Shown here one piece after another: positions 25,757 through 35,484 of a stretch of DNA of 44,560 bases. Under the pieces are notes generated by a model. It was not told where the DNA came from. It ran no database searches and saw only the letters and a program-made list of their open reading frames with translations. Within the stretch, counting starts at the first letter, position 1; the number at the start of each line of letters is the position of its first letter. Source of the stretch: Sulfuritalea sp. (GTDB lineage: Bacteria; Pseudomonadota; Gammaproteobacteria; Burkholderiales; Rhodocyclaceae); NCBI RefSeq assembly GCF_017302275.1, contig NZ_JAFLDR010000036.1:1-44560 (forward strand). The letters are read 5' to 3'. Both the position numbers and the translations under genes were made by a program.

Positions 25757-26100
25757 TTCTTCGAATGCCCTTCCTTGACCATGTTGATCGTGTACTTTGG
25801 AATCTCGATCACCAGCGGCGTGCGGCCGACGATGGCCTGGCAGGACAGGCGCGAATTCGGCTCCAGACCCCAGGCCTTGTCGAGCATGTCCTCTTCCAGC
25901 TCCTCGGCGTCGGCCAGGGATTCGATACCCTCGCGGACCACGACATGGCAGGTGGTGCAGGCGCAGGATTTCTCGCAGGCGTGCTCGATTTCGATGTCGT
26001 TGGCGAGCAAGGCGTCGCAAACCGAGACACCGGGTTCGGCGTCGAGAACGGCGCCATCGGGACACAACTCGACATGGGGCAAAACGATGATCTGGGTCAT
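25753..26100 (-). CDS. fdx: ISC-type [2Fe-2S] ferredoxin
   Basis: The 115-residue protein carries the adrenodoxin-type cluster motif [14 protein letters not shown] plus the distal cysteine in [10 protein letters not shown]. It supplies electrons for cluster assembly on IscU. The start overlaps the hscA stop by 4 bp and iscX overlaps its own stop, so the three genes are coupled. Length and sequence pattern are normal for the family. Confidence 0.96.
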   Translation of the reverse strand: MTQIIVLPHVELCPDGAVLDAEPGVSVCDALLANDIEIEHACEKSCACTTCHVVVREGIESLADAEELEEDMLDKAWGLEPNSRLSCQAIVGRTPLVIEIPKYTINMVKEGHSKK

Positions 26101-27962
26101 GTAATCTGGTCCACGTTGCGGCCCGCGAGCGCGCGCTGCACGCTCTGGTTCATGCGTCGCGCGGCAAACTCGTTGGTGGCGGCGCTCAGGGCGCGCATCG
26201 CGTCGTCGATCTGGCGGCGGTCGTCGCCGATCATCACCGCCTGCATCTTGGCCAGGGCGGCGTCGATGTGGGCGCGCTCCATGACGGAAAGGAGGTCGGC
26301 GGAATCCTGCAGGGCCGACTGGGTGGCCTCGATCAGGCGCTGCGCCTCGACCTGCACCTCGCGCAAGGCGCGGCGGAAGGCGTCGTCACCGGCATGGCTG
26401 AAGCTGTCTTTCAGCATGCCCGCGATTTCGTCGTCGGAAAGGCCGTAAGACGGCTTGACCTCGACCCGAGCCTCGCGCCCGGTGGTCTGCTCGCGGGCCG
26501 TCACGGAAAGCAGGCCATCGGCATCGACCTGGAAGGTCACCCGGATCCTCGCCGCGCCCGCCACCATCGGCGGCATGCCGCGCAACTCGAATCGGGCCAG
26601 GCTGCGGCAATCCGCGACCAGTTCGCGCTCCCCTTGCACCACATGTATGGCCATGGCGGTCTGGCCATCCTTGAAGGTGGTGAATTCCTGCGCGCGCGCG
26701 ATGGGAATCGTCGAGTTGCGCGGAATGACCTTCTCCACCAGGCCGCCCATGGTCTCAAGGCCCAGCGAAAGCGGGATTACGTCGAGCAGCAGCCAGTCGT
26801 CACCGGCGGCGCGATTGCCCGCCAGCAGGTTGGCCTGGATCGCCGCACCCAGTGCCACGACCTTTTCCGGGTCGAGGTTGTTGAGCGGCTCCTGCTTGAA
26901 CAGTTCCGCCACGGCATGCTGGATCTGCGGCATGCGCGTCGAGCCGCCCACCATCACCACGCCGCGCACCTCGTCCACCGTTAGCCCGGCGTCGCGCAGG
27001 GCCTTGCGGGTGGGGGTCAGGGTCTTCTGCACCAGGGTGCGGGTGATCTCGGTGAATGCCTCGGTGGTCAGCGTCAGGTCTACGTATTCCCCGCTGCCCA
27101 GCTTGACGGTGATCGGCGCCCGGCCATGCTGAGACAACTGCTCCTTGGCCTCGCGGGCGCGCATCTGCAGCAGTCGCGCATCCTGCGGCGAGAGCGGCGC
27201 CAGATTGGCCTGCTCGATGATCCAGCAGAAGACCCGATGGTCGAAGTCGTCGCCGCCGAGCGCGGAATCGCCACCGGTGGCCATGACTTCGAAAACACCT
27301 TTGGACAGGCGCAGGATCGAAATATCGAAGGTCCCGCCACCGAGGTCGAACACGGCATAGATGCCTTCGGCGGAATTGTCCAGCCCGTAGGCGATGGCGG
27401 CTGCAGTCGGCTCGTTGAGCAGGCGCAGCACGTTGAGGCCGGCCAGTCGCGCCGCATCCTTGGTCGCCTGGCGCTGCGCGTCGTCGAAGTAGGCCGGCAC
27501 GGTGATCACGGCACCGGTCAGTTCCCCGCCGAGCGAAGCCTCGGCGCGGTTGCGCACGGTGCGCAGGATCTCGGCCGAAATTTCCACGGGACTCTTGACG
27601 CCGGCGATGGTGCGCAGCTTGACCATGCCTTCGGCATCGACGAAGTCGTAGGGCAGGGTTTCGATGTGCGCAATATCGCGGCGGCCGCGCCCCATGAAGC
27701 GCTTGACCGAGACGATGGTGTTCTTCGGATCGATCGACTGCCTCGCCTCCGCACCATACCCCACCTCGACACTGCCGTCGGCGGCATAGGCGACGACCGA
27801 AGGCAGCAAAGGCCTGCCCTGGATGTCGTTGAGAACCACGGCCATGCCGCTCCTGACGGTGGCGACCAGGGAGTTGGTGGTTCCCAGGTCGATGCCCGCT
27901 GCGAGACGATGCTCGTGCGGTGCCGCGGATTCCCCCGGCTCCGCTATTTGAAGAAGTGCCAT
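26097..27962 (-). CDS. hscA: Fe-S assembly Hsp70-type chaperone HscA
   Basis: The 621-residue Hsp70 protein has [15 protein letters not shown] at the N-terminus, [33 protein letters not shown] and [11 protein letters not shown] in the ATPase domain, and [12 protein letters not shown] at the linker region, followed by the substrate domain and helical lid. It uses ATP to help transfer the cluster from IscU, recognising the LPPVK motif. A dispersed G-rich repeat (copy B) lies between it and hscB, its left end about 16 bp upstream of the ATG, so the two genes are less tightly linked than the others in the operon. Confidence 0.96.
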   Translation of the reverse strand: MALLQIAEPGESAAPHEHRLAAGIDLGTTNSLVATVRSGMAVVLNDIQGRPLLPSVVAYAADGSVEVGYGAEARQSIDPKNTIVSVKRFMGRGRRDIAHIETLPYDFVDAEGMVKLRTIAGVKSPVEISAEILRTVRNRAEASLGGELTGAVITVPAYFDDAQRQATKDAARLAGLNVLRLLNEPTAAAIAYGLDNSAEGIYAVFDLGGGTFDISILRLSKGVFEVMATGGDSALGGDDFDHRVFCWIIEQANLAPLSPQDARLLQMRAREAKEQLSQHGRAPITVKLGSGEYVDLTLTTEAFTEITRTLVQKTLTPTRKALRDAGLTVDEVRGVVMVGGSTRMPQIQHAVAELFKQEPLNNLDPEKVVALGAAIQANLLAGNRAAGDDWLLLDVIPLSLGLETMGGLVEKVIPRNSTIPIARAQEFTTFKDGQTAMAIHVVQGERELVADCRSLARFELRGMPPMVAGAARIRVTFQVDADGLLSVTAREQTTGREARVEVKPSYGLSDDEIAGMLKDSFSHAGDDAFRRALREVQVEAQRLIEATQSALQDSADLLSVMERAHIDAALAKMQAVMIGDDRRQIDDAMRALSAATNEFAARRMNQSVQRALAGRNVDQIT

Positions 27963-27977
27963 ATCTTGTCGTTAATG

Positions 27978-28085
27978 TGAAACACCTTGTTCGGAGTCCC
28001 CTCTGATGGACGCGCGAAGCGCGCCGGCTAGTAACCCCCCCGCGAGGGGGGAAGGGGGGCGGGTGACCAATTAGCTTTTCGCGGG
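27978..28085 (+). repeat. Dispersed G-rich intergenic element, copy B
   Basis: Begins TGAAACACCTTGTTCGGAG, then GCGCGAAGCGCGC, TAGTAACCCCCCC, GGGGGG-AA-GGGGGGCGGG and CAATTAGCTTTTCG. It matches copy A from the left end through the G-rich core; the right terminal GTTTCA is not clearly kept. Together with the tail up to 28122 it fills the hscB-hscA gap. Confidence 0.6.
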
Positions 28086-28122
28086 TCTCGTCCTCAGCTG
28101 GCGTCAGTCGGTACCATGAGCG

Positions 28123-28665
28123 TCATGAAGTGACGGCCTCGAGAGCGTCGTCGATTTCGTGCAGCAGTTTTTCCTGGAACATTAGCTGGCGCACAAGAAT
28201 TGCCGCCGCACCGAAATCCTTCCGGATGTCGATCAGTTCCGCCAGTCGCACATAGTCGGACCTGATTTCGCCGAGCAAGCGGCTGCGCACGGCGTCCAGC
28301 GCAGCTTCGTCAGCGGCCGCGCGCGCCTCCATGACCGCTTCGCGCAACTCCATCTGGTCCATCAGGAATTCGGTCGGCATCGCCGTGTTGCTTTCGATCT
28401 GCGGATCGTGACCGAGCAGGCCGAGCAGGTAGCGTGCCCGCAAACCGGGGGACCTCAGGATCTGGAAGGCCTCGTTGACCCGCGTCGCCCACTGCATTGC
28501 CAGGCGCCGGTCGGAATCGCCCGCATGGGCATGCTTGTCCGGATGCACTTTGGCCTGGATGGCGCGAAAGCTGTCTTCCAGACGCGCAAGGTCCAGCGCC
28601 TGCGCCCGCGGCAGGCCGAACAGCGTGAAGTGGTCGGCGGCAAAGTTCAGGTCGAACGTGGTCAT
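28123..28665 (-). CDS. hscB: Fe-S assembly co-chaperone HscB
   Basis: The 180-residue protein has an N-terminal J-domain with the HPD motif in KVHPDKHAHAG, and FTLFGLP near the start as in other HscB proteins. The C-terminal three-helix part (SNTAMPTEFLMDQMELRE) binds IscU. It recruits IscU to HscA and stimulates its ATPase. It lies 21 bp downstream of iscA and follows the standard isc order. Confidence 0.94.
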   Translation of the reverse strand: MTTFDLNFAADHFTLFGLPRAQALDLARLEDSFRAIQAKVHPDKHAHAGDSDRRLAMQWATRVNEAFQILRSPGLRARYLLGLLGHDPQIESNTAMPTEFLMDQMELREAVMEARAAADEAALDAVRSRLLGEIRSDYVRLAELIDIRKDFGAAAILVRQLMFQEKLLHEIDDALEAVTS

Positions 28666-28686
28666 TGCGCGGTCAGCGAATACGCA

Positions 28687-29010
28687 TCAGGTATTGAACG
28701 ACTCGCCGCAGCCACAGGCATCCTTGACGTTGGGGTTGTTGAACTTGAAACCCTCGTTCAAGCCTTCCCGCGTGTAGTCGAGTTCGGTGCCGTCCAAATA
28801 AGGCAGGCTCTTGGGATCGACCAGCACCTTGACGCCATGGCTTTCGAAAACCAGGTCCTCGGGTTCGGATGCATCGGCGAACTCGAGCTTGTAGGCCATG
28901 CCCGAGCAACCCGAAGTCTTGACCCCCAAACGAATGCCGACGCCCTTGCCACGCTTGGCGATGAAGTTGGCGACGTGCTTCGCCGCGGGTTCGGAAAGTG
29001 TCACCGCCAT
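28687..29010 (-). CDS. iscA: A-type Fe-S carrier IscA
   Basis: The 107-residue protein has the three conserved cysteines of A-type carriers, one in [10 protein letters not shown] and two in ACGCGESF. It probably accepts or delivers Fe-S clusters or iron. The ATG at 29010 lies 2 bp after the iscU stop; longer frames reach into iscU and are not real. Sequence and position are normal for the operon. Confidence 0.95.
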   Translation of the reverse strand: MAVTLSEPAAKHVANFIAKRGKGVGIRLGVKTSGCSGMAYKLEFADASEPEDLVFESHGVKVLVDPKSLPYLDGTELDYTREGLNEGFKFNNPNVKDACGCGESFNT

Positions 29011-29012
29011 GA

Positions 29013-29396
29013 TCAGCCCCCTTGTTTCTTCCGGTAATCGGCCACCGCGGCCTTGATCGCATCCTCGGCGAGGATGGAGCAGTGGATCTTGACCGGCGGC
29101 AGCGCCAGCTCCTCGGCGATCTGCGTGTTCTTGATGTCCAGCGCCTGATCCAGCGTCTTGCCCTTGACCCATTCGGTCACCAGCGACGACGAGGCGATGG
29201 CCGAGCCGCAGCCGTAGGTCTTGAACTTGGCATCCTCGATGATGCCGTCCTTGCCGACCTTGATCTGCAGCTTCATGACGTCGCCGCAGGCCGGCGCGCC
29301 GACCATGCCGGTGGCGACGCCTTCGTCATCCTTGGCGAAGGAACCCACGTTGCGCGGGTTTTCGTAGTGTTCGAGTACTTTCTCGCTGTATGCCAT
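29013..29396 (-). CDS. iscU: Fe-S cluster scaffold IscU
   Basis: The 127-residue scaffold has the three cluster cysteines in APACGDVMK (with the adjacent aspartate), [10 protein letters not shown] and [10 protein letters not shown], and the HscA-binding LPPVK sequence. Clusters are built here from sulfur supplied by IscS. AAGGAAACCATC is the ribosome binding site. It lies 10 bp after iscS and is in the usual order. Confidence 0.97.
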   Translation of the reverse strand: MAYSEKVLEHYENPRNVGSFAKDDEGVATGMVGAPACGDVMKLQIKVGKDGIIEDAKFKTYGCGSAIASSSLVTEWVKGKTLDQALDIKNTQIAEELALPPVKIHCSILAEDAIKAAVADYRKKQGG

Positions 29397-29406
29397 GATG
29401 GTTTCC

Positions 29407-30630
29407 TTAGTGTGCAGCCCATTGAACGGAATTCAGATCGACGCCGTCCTTGAACATTTCCCAAAGCGGGGACAACTCGCGCAGCTTGCCCAGCTTGTCG
29501 TGCAGCAGTTTGATGGTGAAATCGACATCGGCTTCTGTCGTGAAGCGGCCGAGGGTGAAGCGGATCGAACTGTGCGCCAGTTCGTCGGAGCGGCCGAGCG
29601 AACGCAGCACGTAGGACGGCTCCAGGCTGGCCGAGGTGCAGGCCGAGCCGCTCGACACGGCGATATCCTTGATCGCCATGATCAGCGATTCGCCCTCGAC
29701 GAAGTTGAAACTGACGTTGAGGTTGTGCGGCACGCGCTGCTCGATGTCACCATTGATGTAGGTTTCCTCGATGTCCATCAGGCCCTTCAGCAGCTTGTCG
29801 CGCAGCATGCGGATGCGCTCGTTCTCGGTAGCCATTTCCTCCCGGGCGAGGCGGAAGCACTCGCCCATGCCGACAATCTGGTGCGTGGCAAGGGTACCGG
29901 AGCGCATGCCGCGCTCGTGGCCGCCGCCGTGCATCTGCGCTTCGAGCCGGACGCGCGGCTTGCGGCGCACGTAGAGCGCGCCGATGCCCTTGGGTCCGTA
30001 GGTCTTGTGTGCGCAGAAAGACATCAGGTCGACCTTCAGCTTGGAGAGGTCGATCGGCATCTTGCCTGTCGCCTGCGCCGCATCGACGTGGAAGATCACG
30101 CCCTTTTCGCGGCAGATCTCGCCCAGTTCGGCGATCGGCTGGATCACGCCGATCTCGTTGTTCACCGCCATCACCGAAGCGACCACCGTATCGGGACGCA
30201 ACGCGGCCTTGAACTGCTCGACGGTGATCAGGCCGTTTTCCTGCGGCGTCAGGTAGGTGGCCTCGAAGCCTTGGCGTTCCAGTTCCTTGACCGTGTCCAG
30301 CACCGCCTTGTGCTCGGTGGACACCGTGATGATGTGCTTGCCCTTGGTGCCGGCGTAGAAGTGCGCCGCGCCCTTGATGGCGAGGTTGTTCGATTCCGTC
30401 GCGCCCGAAGTCCAGATGATTTCCTTGGAATCGGCGCCGACCAGCGCTGCGACCTCTTCGCGCGCATCTTCGACGGCCTTTTCCGCCTCCCAGCCATAGG
30501 AGTGGGAACGCGAGGCCGGGTTGCCGAAATGCTCGGTCAACCAGGGAATCATTTTTGCCGCTACGCGCGGATCCACCGGCGTGGTGGCCGAGTAGTCGAG
30601 ATACACCGGCAGTTTCATGCCTGCAGTCAT
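29407..30630 (-). CDS. iscS: Cysteine desulfurase IscS
   Basis: The 407-residue PLP enzyme takes sulfur from cysteine for IscU and other acceptors. Key regions are [42 protein letters not shown] with the PLP lysine, and [18 protein letters not shown] with the catalytic cysteine. The start at 30630 has GGAGACTTTGGTA upstream. The ATG at 30618 (MKLPVYLDY) matches the E. coli start but lacks a good site; either is possible. It lies 16 bp after a second cysteine desulfurase gene. Confidence 0.96.
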   Translation of the reverse strand: MTAGMKLPVYLDYSATTPVDPRVAAKMIPWLTEHFGNPASRSHSYGWEAEKAVEDAREEVAALVGADSKEIIWTSGATESNNLAIKGAAHFYAGTKGKHIITVSTEHKAVLDTVKELERQGFEATYLTPQENGLITVEQFKAALRPDTVVASVMAVNNEIGVIQPIAELGEICREKGVIFHVDAAQATGKMPIDLSKLKVDLMSFCAHKTYGPKGIGALYVRRKPRVRLEAQMHGGGHERGMRSGTLATHQIVGMGECFRLAREEMATENERIRMLRDKLLKGLMDIEETYINGDIEQRVPHNLNVSFNFVEGESLIMAIKDIAVSSGSACTSASLEPSYVLRSLGRSDELAHSSIRFTLGRFTTEADVDFTIKLLHDKLGKLRELSPLWEMFKDGVDLNSVQWAAH

Positions 30631-30646
30631 TACCAAAGTCTCCAGT

Positions 30647-31804
30647 TCAGCTTGCCAGGGCGGTCATGCCCTTGAGTTGCAAGATTGTAGTATCTAGTAC
30701 GGATATAAAATCGCGCACCTGCGCAACCGTGTTGTCCGCGCCGAGGCTCACGCGCACCGCGCCGCGCGCCCGCGAGGAAGGGACGCCCATCGCCAGCAGC
30801 ACATGCGAGGGCTCCGGATTGGCGCTGGAACAGGCTGCCCCGGCCGCCACCGCAAAACCGGCACGATCGAGCCGGCCCACCAGTGTTTCCCCATCGATGC
30901 CATCGATGGCGAAGTAGCAGGTGTTCGGCAGGCGTTCGGCGCCCGCGCCGAACAGAGTCGCCCCCCGATGCAACAGGCCCGCCTCAAGTTCGCCGCGCAG
31001 CGCCGCGAGATGCCTTGTACGGGCATCGAGATCAGCCACCGCAAGTTCCGCGGCAAGGCCGAAACCGACGATCGCCGCGACATTCTCGGTACCCGAACGC
31101 AGGCCGCGCTCGTGGCCGCCGCCGGCCATCAACGGCTGCATTTCCACACGCTTGTCCACCACCAGGGCCCCAGCGCCCTTGGGCCCGCCCAACTTGTGGG
31201 CGGAGAGCGTCAGGGCATGCACGCCCGCGGCGTTGAGCTTGCGGAAATCCAGCGCACGACGGCCGAAGGCCTGCACCGCGTCGGTATGGAACCACGCCCG
31301 GGCCGGGGCCGCTGCCTGGGCCAGTGCGACCACGTCCTGGACGACTCCGGTTTCGTTGTTGGCCAACATCACCGACACCAGGGACGGCCGTCCATCCATT
31401 GCCGCCTGAAAGTCGGCGCCGACGACACGGCAATCCGCATCGACGGCTAGCTCGCGCAGGCGCCATCCGGCTCGCCGCAAAGCCTTTGCCGGCTCGCGCA
31501 CGCAGGGATGTTCGATCGCGGAAACCGCCACCAGCCCCGGACTCAGGCAGGCCGCCGCGCCCTTGATGAACAGGGTGTTCGCCTCGGTGCCGCCACTGGT
31601 GAAAACCACTTCCGTCGGATGGGCTCCAACCGCATGGGCCACCCGTTGCCGCGCCTCGTCGATCGCCCGCCGCGCCGCGCGGCCGTATTCGTGGCGGCTG
31701 GAAGCGTTGCCATGCTGCGTCGTCAGGTACGGCAGCATGCCTTCCAGCACGCGCGCGTCGAGCGGCGTGGTGGCGTTGTGGTCGAAATAGACGGGGGCGA
31801 ACAT
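30647..31804 (-). CDS. Second NifS/IscS-family cysteine desulfurase in the isc operon
   Basis: The 385-residue PLP enzyme lies between iscR and iscS. It has [44 protein letters not shown] with the PLP lysine, and [21 protein letters not shown] with the catalytic cysteine, so the active site appears intact. It is closer in style to NifS-type enzymes than the neighbouring IscS and its start lacks a strong ribosome binding site. A copy of the 24-bp dispersed motif lies inside (31408-31431), encoding VVGADF on the coding strand without changing the length relative to IscS. It may supply sulfur to other acceptors, such as FdhD or tRNA enzymes; this is inference. Confidence 0.9.
   Translation of the reverse strand: MFAPVYFDHNATTPLDARVLEGMLPYLTTQHGNASSRHEYGRAARRAIDEARQRVAHAVGAHPTEVVFTSGGTEANTLFIKGAAACLSPGLVAVSAIEHPCVREPAKALRRAGWRLRELAVDADCRVVGADFQAAMDGRPSLVSVMLANNETGVVQDVVALAQAAAPARAWFHTDAVQAFGRRALDFRKLNAAGVHALTLSAHKLGGPKGAGALVVDKRVEMQPLMAGGGHERGLRSGTENVAAIVGFGLAAELAVADLDARTRHLAALRGELEAGLLHRGATLFGAGAERLPNTCYFAIDGIDGETLVGRLDRAGFAVAAGAACSSANPEPSHVLLAMGVPSSRARGAVRVSLGADNTVAQVRDFISVLDTTILQLKGMTALAS
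31408..31431 (+). repeat. 24-bp dispersed motif, copy 5 (inside a coding region)
   Basis: GAAAGTCGGCGCCGACGACA followed by CGGC, within the second cysteine desulfurase. It stays in frame and replaces rather than adds residues compared with IscS. Confidence 0.65.
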
Positions 31805-31839
31805 CGCGTGCTCAGGCGTTAGTGCCGATACGTCCGAAG

Positions 31840-31930
31840 CACCCCGTCACGATCGAGCGCAGCGAGCTTACAGTCACCCCCGCCCGGGCGGGGGTTGGGG
31901 GGTGGGGGCGTCCAATTCGCTTTTTCATGG
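31840..31930 (+). repeat. Dispersed G-rich intergenic element, copy C
   Basis: Contains GTCACGATCGAGCGCAGCGA, CAGTCACCCCCGCCC, a run of four or more G-tracts (GGGCGGGGGTTGGGGGGTGG and onward) and CCAATTCGCTTTTTCATG. It matches copies A and B over the core and right side; the left end is degraded. It fills the gap between iscR and the second desulfurase. Confidence 0.6.
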
Positions 31931-31934
31931 CTGG

Positions 31935-32426
31935 TCAGGCGGCCGCCAGTTCCTCGGCCGGACGGCGCACGCGGCGCAGCGGACGTTCGTCGTGCAGCAC
32001 GGCGCTGGTACCGGTGCGCTCGCGTTGCTGCGCCACGAGTTCGGCGAGGGTGACCGAACTCAGGTACTCGAACATCTTCTCGTTGAGGCTGGTCCACAGC
32101 TCGTGCGTCATGCAGGGGCGCTGGTCTTCGGCACAGTTACCCTTGCCGCCGCAATTCGTCGCGTCGAGCGTTTCATCCACGGCGTGGATGATCTCGGCCA
32201 CGGAAACGCCCTCCAGTGGCTTGGCCAGGCAATAGCCGCCGCCCGGGCCGCGCACGCTGGACACAAGTTGGCGGCGGCGCAGCTTGCCGAACAACTGTTC
32301 CAGATAGGAAAGGGAAATCTTCTGCCGCTCGCTGATGCCGGCCAGGGTCACCGGGCCGGCGTGCTGGCGCAGGGCAAGGTCAATCATTGCGGTTACCGCA
32401 AAACGTCCTTTGGTCGTCAGTCTCAT
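31935..32426 (-). CDS. iscR: Fe-S cluster-responsive regulator IscR
   Basis: The 163-residue Rrf2-family regulator has an N-terminal winged helix ([33 protein letters not shown]) and the cluster-binding segment [20 protein letters not shown] with C92, C98 and C105 plus H108, one residue longer between the last two cysteines than in E. coli. Holo-IscR should repress this operon. An IscR-type site overlaps its own promoter just upstream, so autoregulation is expected. It is the first gene of the isc operon. Confidence 0.95.
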   Translation of the reverse strand: MRLTTKGRFAVTAMIDLALRQHAGPVTLAGISERQKISLSYLEQLFGKLRRRQLVSSVRGPGGGYCLAKPLEGVSVAEIIHAVDETLDATNCGGKGNCAEDQRPCMTHELWTSLNEKMFEYLSSVTLAELVAQQRERTGTSAVLHDERPLRRVRRPAEELAAA

Positions 32427-32493
32427 GGGAATTCTCCATCGGGGAAAAACATTCGGGAAACGCTTCGGCCTAAATACCTGAGCGTTTCCATCG

Positions 32494-32527
32494 ACTATAT
32501 GGTATCCCGACAGTTTTAGTCAACTAT
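32494..32527 (-). promoter_or_regulatory. iscR promoter with type 1 IscR-binding site
   Basis: On the minus strand, TTGACT (-35, complement of 32518-32523), an 18-bp spacer and TATAGT (-10, complement of 32494-32499). ATAGTTGACTAAAACTGTCG and following GGATA (32503-32527) fits the type 1 IscR consensus, as I recall it, at about 21 of 25 positions and covers the -35 box. The -35 part overlaps the last codons of cysE. Confidence 0.7.
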
Positions 32528-33268
32528 CTTCGACAGATAATTTGGATCGAACTTGTCTGCTGTTGCGACGTCGTCTTCGAGCGTTACCCCGCAGCGCTCC
32601 ATGGTTTTCAGCAACGCCTCGATGCGGCGGTCCGTTTCGACCGCGTGGTCGAGCAGGCCATGGATCGCCTGGGCCAGCGGATCGTCCTGTGCGCGTGTCA
32701 CCGCATAGGCCGAAAAGCCCATCTGGCCGGCCTTGACCTCGCGGTCGATCTCGCTGCGATCCTCGATGATGCGTGCCGGAATGCCCACCGCCGTGCCGCC
32801 CGGCGGAACATCGCGCACCACCACGGCGTTGGAACCAACCTTGGCGCCCACTCCGAGGGTGATGGGGCCGAGGACCTTTGCACCAGCGCCGATTACCACT
32901 CCTCGCTCCAAGGTCGGATGGCGCTTGCCCTTGCTCCAGGAAGTACCGCCCAAGGTCACGCCGTGATACAGCGTGACCTCGTCCTCGATCACGGCTGTCT
33001 CGCCGATGACCACACCCATTCCATGGTCGATGAAGACCCTTCGCCCTATGGTGGCGCCGGGATGGATCTCGATCCCGGTCAGCGCGCGCGTGACATGCGA
33101 CAGGAAGCGCGCCAGCCAGCGCAAGCGTGCGCTCCACAACCAGTGCGAGATGCGATGCAGGGTCAGTGCGTGGAATCCCGGATAGCAGGTCACCACCTCC
33201 CAGGTGGAACGGGCGGCGGGATCGCGTTCGAAAACGCAGGCAATATCTTCGCGCAGGCGGGAGAACAT
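32516..33268 (-). CDS. cysE: Serine O-acetyltransferase
   Basis: The 250-residue protein has the N-terminal helical region of SAT followed by the left-handed beta-helix with [20 protein letters not shown] and [30 protein letters not shown] and the catalytic and binding loops of the family. It makes O-acetylserine for cysteine synthesis and so supplies the substrate of the desulfurases next door. I place the start at 33268 (MFSRLREDI), typical for the family, although the ribosome binding site is poor. The C-terminal tail is longer than in E. coli and ends in the iscR promoter. Confidence 0.9.
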   Translation of the reverse strand: MFSRLREDIACVFERDPAARSTWEVVTCYPGFHALTLHRISHWLWSARLRWLARFLSHVTRALTGIEIHPGATIGRRVFIDHGMGVVIGETAVIEDEVTLYHGVTLGGTSWSKGKRHPTLERGVVIGAGAKVLGPITLGVGAKVGSNAVVVRDVPPGGTAVGIPARIIEDRSEIDREVKAGQMGFSAYAVTRAQDDPLAQAIHGLLDHAVETDRRIEALLKTMERCGVTLEDDVATADKFDPNYLSKIVD

Positions 33269-33344
33269 GACAGGGGACCGCTGACAGGAATGGAGGGCCA
33301 AGTATACCGGCGCTTGGCATCGCCACGCCTCCGGCTTTCAGCGT

Positions 33345-34139
33345 TCAGTCATCGGACGCCCGCCGCATGCCAGGCGATTTGCCGCCCGGCATCCGCGGAC
33401 CGGCTTCCAGCGAGGCGAACAAGCCGCGCAGGATGGCGACTTCCTCCTTTTCCGGACCGGCGCGGGAGAACATGCGCCGCAGGCGCGGGATCAGGCGCTT
33501 CGGGCGGGCCGGGTCGAGGAACTCGCTGGCGATCGCGGCGCGTTCGATGTGCGCGATCAGGCCTTCGACCTCGTCGTGGCTGGCCAGCGTCCCGGCGCCT
33601 GAAATCGCGGGCGGCAATCCGGGATCGATCGCGGCCAGCCGCAGTTCGTAGCACATCACCTGCACCGCCGCCGCAAGGTTGAGCGAACTGAATTCCGCAT
33701 TTACTGGAATCATCGCCCAGCGCCGGCACATCGCCAGTTCGTCGTTGGACAGCCCGGACGTTTCGTTGCCGAACACCAGCGCAACCTCGCCGATCGCCGC
33801 CATGCCCACCAACGCCGCCGCGCCGGCGCGCGCCCACAGCGCCGGCACCGCGAGCTCGCGCCGACGGGCGGTCATCGCCATCGCCAAGCTGGTGCCGCGC
33901 AAGGCCTCGGCAAGCGAGTCCACCACTTCGGCGGCCACCAGCAGGTCGGTGGCGCCGGCCGCCATGGCGTCAGCCTGGGTATCGGGGAATGCTTTCGGAT
34001 TCACCAGCACCAGGCGCGACAGGCCCATGGTTTTCATGGCCCGCGCCGCAGCGCCGATGTTGCCCGGGTGGCTCGGATGGGAGAGCACGACGCGAATGCG
34101 ATCGAGGACGGCGGGAGCGGATTGTGGCGTGGCGTTCAT
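33345..34139 (-). CDS. trmJ: tRNA (cytidine/uridine-32-2'-O)-methyltransferase TrmJ
   Basis: The 264-residue SPOUT-type methyltransferase has [37 protein letters not shown] and the knot-forming [19 protein letters not shown], which bind S-adenosylmethionine. It methylates the ribose of nucleotide 32 in several tRNAs. The start at 34139 follows AAGGACATGAC. The C-terminal tail is basic and longer than the core domain. It is divergent from suhB, a pairing common in proteobacteria. Confidence 0.92.
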   Translation of the reverse strand: MNATPQSAPAVLDRIRVVLSHPSHPGNIGAAARAMKTMGLSRLVLVNPKAFPDTQADAMAAGATDLLVAAEVVDSLAEALRGTSLAMAMTARRRELAVPALWARAGAAALVGMAAIGEVALVFGNETSGLSNDELAMCRRWAMIPVNAEFSSLNLAAAVQVMCYELRLAAIDPGLPPAISGAGTLASHDEVEGLIAHIERAAIASEFLDPARPKRLIPRLRRMFSRAGPEKEEVAILRGLFASLEAGPRMPGGKSPGMRRASDD

Positions 34140-34278
34140 GTCATGTCCTTGGACCTGCGATGGCGGCGGTGCTAGGCATATCCGCGACACCGCGACTCAG
34201 GCGGGCGTCCGCGGGTGCGATAGAATCGTGGACTTCCCGCGCCCCTGCGCCCCCCGGCCTGCCCCGCCCAATACACCC

Positions 34279-35085
34279 ATGCATCCCACGCTGAACATCG
34301 CCGTCAAGGCCGCGCGTCGCGCCGGCACAATCATCAACCGCGCCAGCATGGACGTCGACAAGTTGCGGGTCGATGTCAAACAACAGAGTGATTATGTGAC
34401 CGAGGTTGACCGTGCCGCGGAAGCGGCGATCCTCGAAGTGCTGCGCGAGGCCTATCCCAGCCACGGAATTCTAGCAGAGGAGTCCGGACTGGCCGGCACC
34501 GCCGCCGACAGCGAATACCAGTGGATCATCGACCCGCTGGATGGCACCACCAACTTCATCCACGGCCTGCCGCAATATGCCATTTCGATCGGACTGGCAC
34601 ACAAGGGAATCATTACCCAGGCGGTGGTATACGACCCCAACCGCAACGAGATTTTCACCGCCAGCAAGGGCGGCGGCGCCTACCTCAACGAAAAGCGCAT
34701 TCGCGTCGCCAAGCGCGTCAAGCTCGACGAAGCACTGATCGGCACCGGCTTTCCCTATCGCATGTTCGACCACATCGATACCTACCTGGCAATCTTTCGC
34801 GACGTGGCGCAGCGCACCGCCGGCATGCGCCGCCCGGGCGCCGCCGCGCTCGACCTGGCCTGGGTGGCGTGCGGGCGCATGGACGGCTTCTGGGAGCTCG
34901 GCCTCTCGCCCTGGGACATGGCTGCCGGCAGTCTGCTGATCACCGAAGCCGGCGGACTGGTCGGCGACCTCGCGGGCGAATCCACCTACATGCAGACCGG
35001 CAACATCGTCGGCGGCAATCCGAAGATCTTCGCGCAACTGCTGCAACTGATTGCGCCGCACCGGACCGCGAAGCTGCAGGCCTGA
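34279..35085 (+). CDS. suhB: Inositol monophosphatase family protein SuhB
   Basis: The 268-residue protein has the metal-binding motifs [21 protein letters not shown] and [17 protein letters not shown] of the inositol monophosphatase family. In E. coli SuhB acts mainly in rRNA transcription antitermination besides its phosphatase activity. The ATG at 34279 ([13 protein letters not shown]) is the family start; an open frame upstream has no coding character. A TAGAAT -10 box lies about 50 bp upstream. It faces away from trmJ. Confidence 0.93.
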   Translation: MHPTLNIAVKAARRAGTIINRASMDVDKLRVDVKQQSDYVTEVDRAAEAAILEVLREAYPSHGILAEESGLAGTAADSEYQWIIDPLDGTTNFIHGLPQYAISIGLAHKGIITQAVVYDPNRNEIFTASKGGGAYLNEKRIRVAKRVKLDEALIGTGFPYRMFDHIDTYLAIFRDVAQRTAGMRRPGAAALDLAWVACGRMDGFWELGLSPWDMAAGSLLITEAGGLVGDLAGESTYMQTGNIVGGNPKIFAQLLQLIAPHRTAKLQA

Positions 35086-35096
35086 GCCTTGATGTC

Positions 35097-35112
35097 GGCC
35101 GTCTTGACGGCC
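35097..35112 (+). terminator. Hairpin after suhB
   Basis: GGCCGTC-TT-GACGGCC forms a perfect 7-bp stem 11 bp after the suhB stop. It lacks a T-tract, so it may be a weak terminator. Confidence 0.4.
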
Positions 35113-35166
35113 GCCGTGGTTCGAAATCCGGTTGCGCGAGCTTGAATTCGTTCGGCCATGGGAATA

Positions 35167-35195
35167 CCATAAATACCGTAAGCCCATATTTATGG
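35167..35195 (+). promoter_or_regulatory. Operator-like inverted repeat upstream of the toxin-antitoxin operon
   Basis: CCATAAATA (35167-35175) and TATTTATGG (35187-35195) are perfect 9-bp inverted arms 20 bp apart centre to centre, ending 10 bp before the antitoxin ATG. This is the usual place for the autoregulatory operator of ribbon-helix-helix antitoxins. Confidence 0.65.
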
Positions 35196-35205
35196 AGACC
35201 TTGAA

Positions 35206-35484
35206 ATGAAAACCACCATCGAAATGCCCGACGATCTCTTTCGCCGCGCAAAGGCCGTTGCCGCCTTACAGGGCCTGAGCATGAAAGATTGGCTGACGAA
35301 CCTCCTGCGCAGGGAAGTCGGCGCAGGCACACCGGCACCCCCATCAGATCAAGACCGGGAACAGGAAGCCGACGCATTCATTCAGGAACTCAATCGCCTA
35401 GCATCGGATATTTCGGCGAATTGGCAAGGACCGCATGATGCCGTTGCTGCCATACGCGAGCAGCGCCGGGACCTTGGCGCATGA
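35206..35484 (+). CDS. Ribbon-helix-helix antitoxin (VapB-like)
   Basis: The 92-residue protein begins MKTTIEMPDDLFRRAKAVAA, the pattern of a ribbon-helix-helix DNA-binding domain, followed by an acidic tail suited to binding a toxin. It overlaps the PIN toxin gene by 4 bp (ATGA). An inverted repeat just upstream fits autorepression. The segment at 35313-35336 resembles the 24-bp dispersed motif but with several mismatches. The operon is inserted between suhB and mutS, and its start follows GGAGACCTTGAA. Confidence 0.8.
   Translation: MKTTIEMPDDLFRRAKAVAALQGLSMKDWLTNLLRREVGAGTPAPPSDQDREQEADAFIQELNRLASDISANWQGPHDAVAAIREQRRDLGA

Noticed and set aside
35313-35336. Seventh copy of the 24-bp motif in the antitoxin gene
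   Set aside because: It keeps AAGTCGGCGC but several other positions differ; I do not count it as a clear member.
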